Below are positions 5,448-9,321 of a stretch of DNA of 9,321 bases, in pieces. The position numbers were made by a program, and so were the translations under genes. The first letter of the stretch is position 1; each line of letters begins with the position of its first letter. Source of the stretch: an uncultured Opitutaceae bacterium (lineage in GTDB: Bacteria; Verrucomicrobiota; Verrucomicrobiia; Opitutales; Opitutaceae); assembly GCA_937902865.1 (NCBI GenBank), contig CALFNJ010000028.1, forward strand, positions 1-9,321, written 5' to 3'. Below the pieces are notes generated by a model. The model did not search any database and had not been told where the DNA came from. It worked only from the letters and a program-made list of their open reading frames with translations.

Positions 5448-6213
5448 ACTTCGCCATCCCGCTCCAAATCAGCCGCGCGATGGTCAGCACGGCCATGGTC
5501 AAAAACACCGGGCGGACGAACCGGGCCCCGCGCTTCACGACGAGGCCGGCGCCGACCCAGGCGCCGGTGACTTGTCCGACCGCCATGACCAGGCCGGCGA
5601 CGAGCTTGACCTTGCCCGCGAGGGCAAAGAGCGCGAGCGCGGCGAGGTTGCTCGTGCAGTTCATGACCTTGGTGTAGCCCGTGGCCTTGGAAAAATTGTA
5701 CCCGAGCAGCATCACGTACGCGATGGTCCAGAACGAGCCCGTGCCCGGACCGAAGAATCCATCGTAGAAGCCCAGCCCGAGTCCGAACAGCAGGGCGAAC
5801 GTGCCGGCGTCCATGCGCGGAGGCCGGTCCGCGTCGCCGACCTGGGGACGGAAGATCATGTAGAGCACGATCGCTGCGAGCAGCCAGGGGATGAGTTTGC
5901 CCAGAAATTGCGGATCGAGCGACCGCACCAGCGCGGCTCCGGCCAGGGAGCCGGCGAGCGTCGTGAGGATTCCCCACCAGCAGGCCCGCAGGTCGACGAG
6001 ACCCTGCCGGGTGTAATGCCACGCCGCCGTGAAGCTGCCGAACGATGCCTGGAATTTATTCGTGCCGAGCGCGAACGGGGCCGGAAATCCCAGGCTGAGC
6101 AGCACCGGCAGCGCGATGACTCCGCCGCCGCCGGCGATCGAATCCACGAGCCCGGACGTGAAGCCGGTCAGGAAAAGCAGGGGATAAACCCACGGAGCCA
6201 GATGCAGGTCCAT
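5446..6213 (-). CDS. TauE/SafE family membrane permease (YfcA-like, DUF81)
   Basis: This is an inner-membrane protein of the sulfite/organosulfonate exporter-like family; the substrate of most members is unproven. The 255-residue product has the N-terminal signature SGLVDSIAGGGGVIALPVLL (20-39) followed by ALGTNKFQASFGSF (48-61), and the mirrored second-half signature GFYDGFFGPGTGSFW (148-162). These match E. coli YfcA-type proteins closely. About seven to eight hydrophobic segments can be picked out, roughly 8-42 (two), 76-98, 104-122, 137-152, 160-171, 186-200, 203-225 and 233-252. Length is normal. The start at 6213 gives a hydrophobic N-terminus as in relatives, and no Shine-Dalgarno is visible. 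The C-terminus LIWSGMAK ends exactly at a dispersed repeat. Neighbours give no hint of substrate; no sulfur-metabolism gene is in view. Confidence 0.93.
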   Translation of the reverse strand: MDLHLAPWVYPLLFLTGFTSGLVDSIAGGGGVIALPVLLSLGFPAPFALGTNKFQASFGSFTAAWHYTRQGLVDLRACWWGILTTLAGSLAGAALVRSLDPQFLGKLIPWLLAAIVLYMIFRPQVGDADRPPRMDAGTFALLFGLGLGFYDGFFGPGTGSFWTIAYVMLLGYNFSKATGYTKVMNCTSNLAALALFALAGKVKLVAGLVMAVGQVTGAWVGAGLVVKRGARFVRPVFLTMAVLTIARLIWSGMAK

Positions 6214-6280
6214 TGAGTGGCAGAATCGCCAAACAGCGGGGAAACGGAAGCTGGAAGCTCGGAGACGATCACCGATCCGG

Positions 6281-6358
6281 TTTCACACAGAGAACGCGGA
6301 GGACACAGAGAAAGCTGACCTGATTGTACTCTGTGTCCTCCGTGTTCTCTGTGTGAAA
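6281..6358. repeat. Family B hairpin repeat, copy 2
   Basis: Arms of 30 bp (6281-6310 and 6329-6358) pair at 29 of 30 positions around an 18-nt loop; the single exception would be a G-U pair in RNA. The left arm starts TTTCACACAGAGAACGCGG. It has the same orientation as copy 1, and the loop of both begins AAAGC. Compared with copy 1, three stem positions changed on both arms so that pairing is kept. It lies 67 bp upstream of the permease start codon. Confidence 0.94.
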
Positions 6359-6372
6359 TTTCCTAAAGGTTC

Positions 6373-6467
6373 GAGGTGGAGCGCGTTGTCCCCAACGCGC
6401 TGTGGCCGTTGCCAACTTGAATCGCGGACGGAGCGCTCAACGCGTTAGGGACAACGCGTTCCACCTC
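6373..6467. repeat. Dispersed inverted-repeat element family C, copy 2
   Basis: Terminal arms 6373-6402 and 6438-6467 pair at 27 of 30 positions; the outer 16 bp are GAGGTGGAGCGCGTTG and CAACGCGTTCCACCTC. The right half (6419-6470) closely matches 2104-2156 of copy 1. The left arm pairs further inward here than in copy 1, so this copy is the better preserved palindrome. It begins 14 bp after the family B hairpin. Confidence 0.9.
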
Positions 6468-6472
6468 GGAGC

Positions 6473-6493
6473 GGACGGACAGGCCGCCCGTCC
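6473..6493. repeat. GC-rich hairpin tail of family C element, copy 2
   Basis: GGACGGAC and GCCCGTCC flank a short spacer and match the tail after copy 1 (2160-2176) apart from a few inserted bases. Its presence at the same place after both elements suggests that it is part of the repeat unit. TTTTT at 6498-6502 follows, but the stem is imperfect. Confidence 0.5.
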
Positions 6494-6544
6494 TGGCTTT
6501 TTCGGAGCTTCCTCCGCTCCGTCCTTGTGCTTCGCTTTCCACCC

Positions 6545-7054
6545 ATGAACGCCGAGGCTCAGGAGATGATCGCCCGATTGGGCCTCGCGCCACTGCCGCA
6601 GGAAGGCGGGTTTTTCCGGCAGACCTGGGTCAGTGGCGAGCGATTGGCCAATGGGCGCGCGGCGGGATCGGCGATTCTCTTTCTGCTCACGGCCGAAACG
6701 TTTTCAGCCCTGCATCGGCTCGAGACGGATGAGCTGTGGCATTTCTGCGCCGGAGATCCCGTCGAGCACGTGCAGCTCGACCCCCGTGACGGCTCGGTGA
6801 AAAGCATTCGGCTCGGTCCGGACGCGCCCACGGAGACATCGCAGCTGATCGTGCCGGGGAAAATCTGGCAGGGAGCGCGGCTCGTCGACCGCGGAGATGC
6901 GGCGGCTCGAACGACCATGTCCCGCGGTTGGGCGCTGCTGAGCTGCACGCTGGCGCCGGCATGGGACGAACGCGAATTCACGCTGGGGCGGCGCGACGAA
7001 CTGACCCGCGATTTTCCGAATCATGCGGCACTTATTGCAGGCCTTACGCGATAA
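6545..7054 (+). CDS. DUF985 (Cupin_5) family protein
   Basis: This 169-residue cupin-fold protein belongs to a family whose biochemical role is unsettled. The opening MNAEAQEMIARLGLAPLPQEGGFF matches family N-termini (a leucine-rich first helix, then PxxEGGxF). FSALHRLETDELWHFCAGDP (53-72) contains the conserved H57, E63 and H66 of the cupin core. PGKIWQGARL (104-113) and GWALLSCTLAPAWDEREF (128-145) are the later family signatures, and the normal DELTRDFP tail follows. The ATG at 6545 is preferred. A GTG six codons upstream (6527) is in frame but adds only residues lying in the repeat-rich leader. No Shine-Dalgarno is visible. It is cytosolic by prediction. pdxH follows after 87 bp on the same strand, close enough for co-transcription, although a possible promoter lies in the gap. 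Confidence 0.92.
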   Translation: MNAEAQEMIARLGLAPLPQEGGFFRQTWVSGERLANGRAAGSAILFLLTAETFSALHRLETDELWHFCAGDPVEHVQLDPRDGSVKSIRLGPDAPTETSQLIVPGKIWQGARLVDRGDAAARTTMSRGWALLSCTLAPAWDEREFTLGRRDELTRDFPNHAALIAGLTR

Positions 7055-7072
7055 GGGCGGCGATAAGCTGTC

Positions 7073-7102
7073 GTGACATTTGTCCGCGCGACCGGAAATA
7101 AA
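7073..7102 (+). promoter_or_regulatory. Candidate sigma-70-like promoter upstream of pdxH
   Basis: GTGACA (7073-7078, five of six to the -35 consensus) is followed after 18 bp by AATAAA (7097-7102, four of six to the -10 consensus). It is the only AT-rich patch in the 87-bp gap and would give a leader of about 30 nt before the ATG at 7142. The match is weak and could be chance. Confidence 0.28.
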
Positions 7103-7141
7103 TTTGCCCCCGCTCCGAGTCGGCGCAGGCTGCGCGCACCG

Positions 7142-7777
7142 ATGACGCTGGCTGATCTTCGCAAGGATTACAGTCTCGCCGGCCTGGTTGAAAAGGACCT
7201 GGCCCGCGATCCGTTTCGCCAGTTCGAGAAATGGTTCCAGGAAGCCGAGGCGTCGAAGCTGCCGGAGCCGAATGCGATGATTCTCGCGACCGCGGCGCGC
7301 GACGGCCGGCCAGGTGCGCGCACCGTTCTGCTCAAGGGCGTGGATGGCCGCGGATTCGTCTTCTACACCAACTACGAGAGCCGCAAGGGTCGCGATCTCG
7401 ACGGCAATCCGCGCGCCACGCTGCTCTTCCCGTGGTTTCCCATCGAGCGGCAGGTGATCGTGGAAGGCGCCGTGACGCGTGTCGCCCGCGAAGAGAGCGA
7501 AGCCTATTTTCACAGCCGCCCGCGCCTGAGCCAGCTGGCCGCGTGGGCCGCACAACAGAGCGCGATCATTTCCGGCCGGCCGGTGCTCGAGGAGAGCATG
7601 AAGGCGCTGGAAAAGAAATACGCCGGCCAGGAGGTCCCGCTTCCGCCCCAGTGGGGAGGATTCCGGGTGTCACCCGAAACCGTGGAATTCTGGCAGGGCC
7701 GGCGCAGCCGGCTGCACGACCGCCTGCGCTATCGCCGGGAAAAGGACGGCTGGATCGTGGAACGCCTCGCTCCGTAG
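7142..7777 (+). CDS. pdxH: PdxH, pyridoxamine/pyridoxine 5'-phosphate oxidase
   Basis: This FMN enzyme oxidises pyridoxine 5'-phosphate or pyridoxamine 5'-phosphate to pyridoxal 5'-phosphate with O2, the final or salvage step of vitamin B6 cofactor supply. The 211-residue product is close to the usual length (E. coli 218) and aligns with it throughout. FMN-site motifs are RTVLLK (60-65), FYTNYESRKG (74-83) and ERQV (102-105). Substrate-phosphate residues are Y122, R126 and S130 in YFHSRPRLS. R190 and H192 in RLHDR match the E. coli active-site Arg197 and His199. The C-terminus ERLAP is the family ending. The ATG at 7142 is chosen because MTLADLRKDYSLAGL fits family N-termini; a frame extension to a GTG at 7073 overlaps the candidate promoter. 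The histidine kinase gene begins 16 bp downstream. Confidence 0.97.
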   Translation: MTLADLRKDYSLAGLVEKDLARDPFRQFEKWFQEAEASKLPEPNAMILATAARDGRPGARTVLLKGVDGRGFVFYTNYESRKGRDLDGNPRATLLFPWFPIERQVIVEGAVTRVAREESEAYFHSRPRLSQLAAWAAQQSAIISGRPVLEESMKALEKKYAGQEVPLPPQWGGFRVSPETVEFWQGRRSRLHDRLRYRREKDGWIVERLAP

Positions 7778-7793
7778 CGTCGCGCCAGCCCGC

Positions 7794-9321
7794 GTGAGCG
7801 CGAAGAAAAAGAAACGTCCCGCGCGCGGCGGCACTGTGGCCGCCACCGCCCCGGCCGCCCTGCTGGCCGCGGCCCTGCGGGCCCAGAGCGATGGCGTGTT
7901 CATCGCCGACGCGCAGCTCGGCGCGCGCGGACTCAGGATTCTTTTCGTCAACGCCAGCTTCTGCGCCATGACGGGTTACGCCGCCTCGCGGCTCGTCGGA
8001 CGCTCCCACGGGATCCTGCATGCGGAAAAATCCGATCTCGAGCGCCTGCGCCGCTGGCTCGGCACCGCCAAGCCCGGCCAGTCGCTCGCCGGCGAGGGCT
8101 ATGTGGTGCGACCAGACGGCAGCACGTTGTATGCGGCGTGGAATTTCGATCCGGTCTGCGCCGCCGGCGGCCGTGTCACGCACGTGATCGCCACGTACCG
8201 CGACACCACGGAAAAGCGGCGGCTGCAGGAGGCGCTCGTGCACTCGCAGCGCCTCGACGCCGTCGGCCGCCTCGCGGGCGGCGTTGCGCACGACTTCAAC
8301 AACCTCATCTCCGTCATCAACGGCTACTGCCAGATCCTCGCCGGTCAGATCGCCGACAACCCGCAGGCGCTGCGCGAGGTGGAGGAGATCCACAAGGCCG
8401 GCCAGAAAGCCGCTGCCCTCACCCGCCAGCTCCTCGCCTTCGGCCGCCGCCAGCCGATGAACGCGCGCGTGATCAACCTGAACCACGTCGTGCGCGACAA
8501 TCGCGAGATCCTGCAGCGTCTCCTCGGCAACGCCGGCAAGCTCGCGACCGAGCTCGAGTCGGAGCTCGGCAGCGTCCGCGCCGATCCCGCGCAGTTCCAG
8601 CAGGTGCTGCTCAATCTCGTCATCAACGCCCGCGACGCACTACGCGAGAACGGTCGGGTCGTCATCCGCACCGCCAACCGCGAGATCGCGCCCGGCCTCA
8701 ATCGCCGCCTGACCGACACGCCGCCGGGACGCTACGTCGTGCTCACCGTGACGGACAACGGCTCGGGCATGGATGCCGACACGCAGGCGCATCTCTTCGA
8801 GCCGTTCTTCACGACCAAGGATGAGGGCAAAGGCACCGGACTCGGACTCGCGCTGGTTTACGGCGTGGTGCAGCAGAGCGGCGGATTCATCTCGGTGCAG
8901 AGCACGCTGCTCGTCGGATCGAGTTTCGAAATTCTCCTGCCGCTGGTGCGTGAACCCGCGGAGCCGGCCACCATGCCCGGCCTTCCCGCGCTGCCGGCCA
9001 CGCGCGGCCACGAGACCGTGCTGCTGGTCGAGGAGGATGACGTCGTCAGCAAGATGGTGGCGGGCATCCTCACGGCCGACGGTTATCGCGTGCTGACGGC
9101 ACGTCACCCGAGCCAGGCGCTGAAGGAAGCCCAGCGCGCCGGCCAGCCGGTGCAGTTGCTGATCGCGCCGTTCAACACCATCGGCGGCGAAACTGAAAAG
9201 CTGGCCCGCGCGATCCATGTGGCCCGGCCCGGCCTGCGCGTGCTGAACACTGGTGCAAGCGACGGACCGCCGCTGAGCTGGCTCGATCCGCGGCATCACG
9301 CGAGCCTGCCAAAACCGTTTG
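7794..9321 (+). CDS. Hybrid sensor histidine kinase: PAS, HisKA, HATPase, degenerate receiver (partial, runs off the right edge)
   Basis: This soluble sensor kinase has no membrane segment in the visible part. From the GTG at 7794, 509 residues are readable. A basic N-terminus (KKKKR) is followed by a PAS domain of about 28-140 (FVNASFCAMTGY, VRPDGST, ATYRDTTEKR). HisKA has the phospho-accepting H166 in GGVAHDFNNL. HATPase has N278 (LNLVINARDA), G1 box DNGSGMD (321-327), EPFFTTK and G2 box GKGTGLGL (345-352). The HDFNNL H-box and order are those of HPK4-type kinases. A receiver-like domain starts near 407 (TVLLVEEDD). Its LPKPF lysine, K507, is kept, but the phospho-acceptor position reads IAPFNT, with P459 in place of Asp. 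The start is the first plausible codon after pdxH; no strong ribosome site is visible. It is probably co-transcribed with pdxH. The signal sensed is unknown; no LOV cysteine motif is present. Confidence 0.92.
   Translation, partial: MSAKKKKRPARGGTVAATAPAALLAAALRAQSDGVFIADAQLGARGLRILFVNASFCAMTGYAASRLVGRSHGILHAEKSDLERLRRWLGTAKPGQSLAGEGYVVRPDGSTLYAAWNFDPVCAAGGRVTHVIATYRDTTEKRRLQEALVHSQRLDAVGRLAGGVAHDFNNLISVINGYCQILAGQIADNPQALREVEEIHKAGQKAAALTRQLLAFGRRQPMNARVINLNHVVRDNREILQRLLGNAGKLATELESELGSVRADPAQFQQVLLNLVINARDALRENGRVVIRTANREIAPGLNRRLTDTPPGRYVVLTVTDNGSGMDADTQAHLFEPFFTTKDEGKGTGLGLALVYGVVQQSGGFISVQSTLLVGSSFEILLPLVREPAEPATMPGLPALPATRGHETVLLVEEDDVVSKMVAGILTADGYRVLTARHPSQALKEAQRAGQPVQLLIAPFNTIGGETEKLARAIHVARPGLRVLNTGASDGPPLSWLDPRHHASLPKPF

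Larger units (their letters stand above)
6214..6544. other. 331-bp divergent intergenic region filled with repeats
   Basis: This gap separates the leftward permease start from the rightward cupin start. It holds a family B hairpin (6281-6358), a family C element (6373-6467) and its GC-rich tail (to 6493). The last stretch includes small inverted repeats such as GGAGCGGA (6468-6475) with TCCGCTCC (6513-6520). No reading frame, RNA gene or clear promoter was recognised. Promoters for both flanking genes should lie here. Confidence 0.75.

Noticed and set aside
4040..5677. 545-codon open frame on the plus strand, opposite the M20 and permease genes
   Set aside because: It spans two recognised genes on the other strand and the gap between them, and the translation has low-complexity composition with no motif. 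It is a codon-bias shadow.
2344..6213. A functional cluster linking GH88, M20 and the permease
   Set aside because: The genes share a strand but are separated by 198-248 bp gaps with repeats, and no common substrate or pathway can be shown from sequence.
7875..8215. LOV-type photoreceptor PAS domain in the kinase
   Set aside because: The flavin-binding cysteine motif (NCRFLQ-like) is missing; the equivalent stretch reads GRSHGILH. An ordinary PAS domain is the safer call.
6704..9299. Three long minus-strand open frames (6704-7555, 7566-8486, 8640-9299)
   Set aside because: They are opposite the cupin, pdxH and the histidine kinase, all of which have clear motifs in the plus frame. The minus translations lack any recognisable domain.

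Overview
The window is GC-rich, densely coding bacterial chromosome. It holds six complete protein genes and two genes cut by the window edges. All of the recognisable genes are housekeeping or general metabolic types. The gene mix, the high GC and above all the several families of short dispersed repeats suggest a Verrucomicrobiota bacterium, perhaps Opitutaceae. That placement rests partly on recollection of similar repeats in such genomes and should be treated as tentative. I see no phage, transposase, CRISPR, rRNA or tRNA genes.

Layout: rlmN (23S rRNA/tRNA adenine C2 methyltransferase) runs leftward off the left edge. It is divergent from a TIGR01777-type NAD(P)-binding epimerase-like gene. 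The epimerase gene converges on a leftward block of three genes: a GH88 unsaturated glucuronyl hydrolase, an M20 family metallopeptidase/deacylase and a TauE/SafE (YfcA-like) permease. After a 331-bp repeat-filled gap, three rightward genes follow: a DUF985 cupin, pdxH (pyridoxamine 5'-phosphate oxidase) and a PAS-HisKA-HATPase-receiver hybrid histidine kinase that runs off the right edge. pdxH and the kinase are 16 bp apart and are probably co-transcribed. The leftward three do not form an obvious pathway, and each of them has repeats in the gap next to it.

The unusual content is the repeats. Family A is an AT-rich 33-34 bp unit of ATTTTCGATTT type with three copies. One lies inside the rlmN reading frame without breaking it, one supplies the last two bases of the permease stop codon, and one forms an inverted pair with the latter upstream of the M20 gene. 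Family B is a 30-31 bp inverted-repeat hairpin with two copies whose arms differ from each other by compensating changes; a possible solo arm lies elsewhere. Family C is an 83-95 bp element with GAGGTGGA...TCCACCTC ends plus a GC-rich hairpin tail, also with two copies. The second notable point is the kinase's receiver domain, in which a proline sits where the phospho-accepting aspartate should be.

I do not see evidence for a new multi-gene system. The best leads are the repeat families, especially the in-frame rlmN insertion and the covarying hairpins, and the degenerate receiver.
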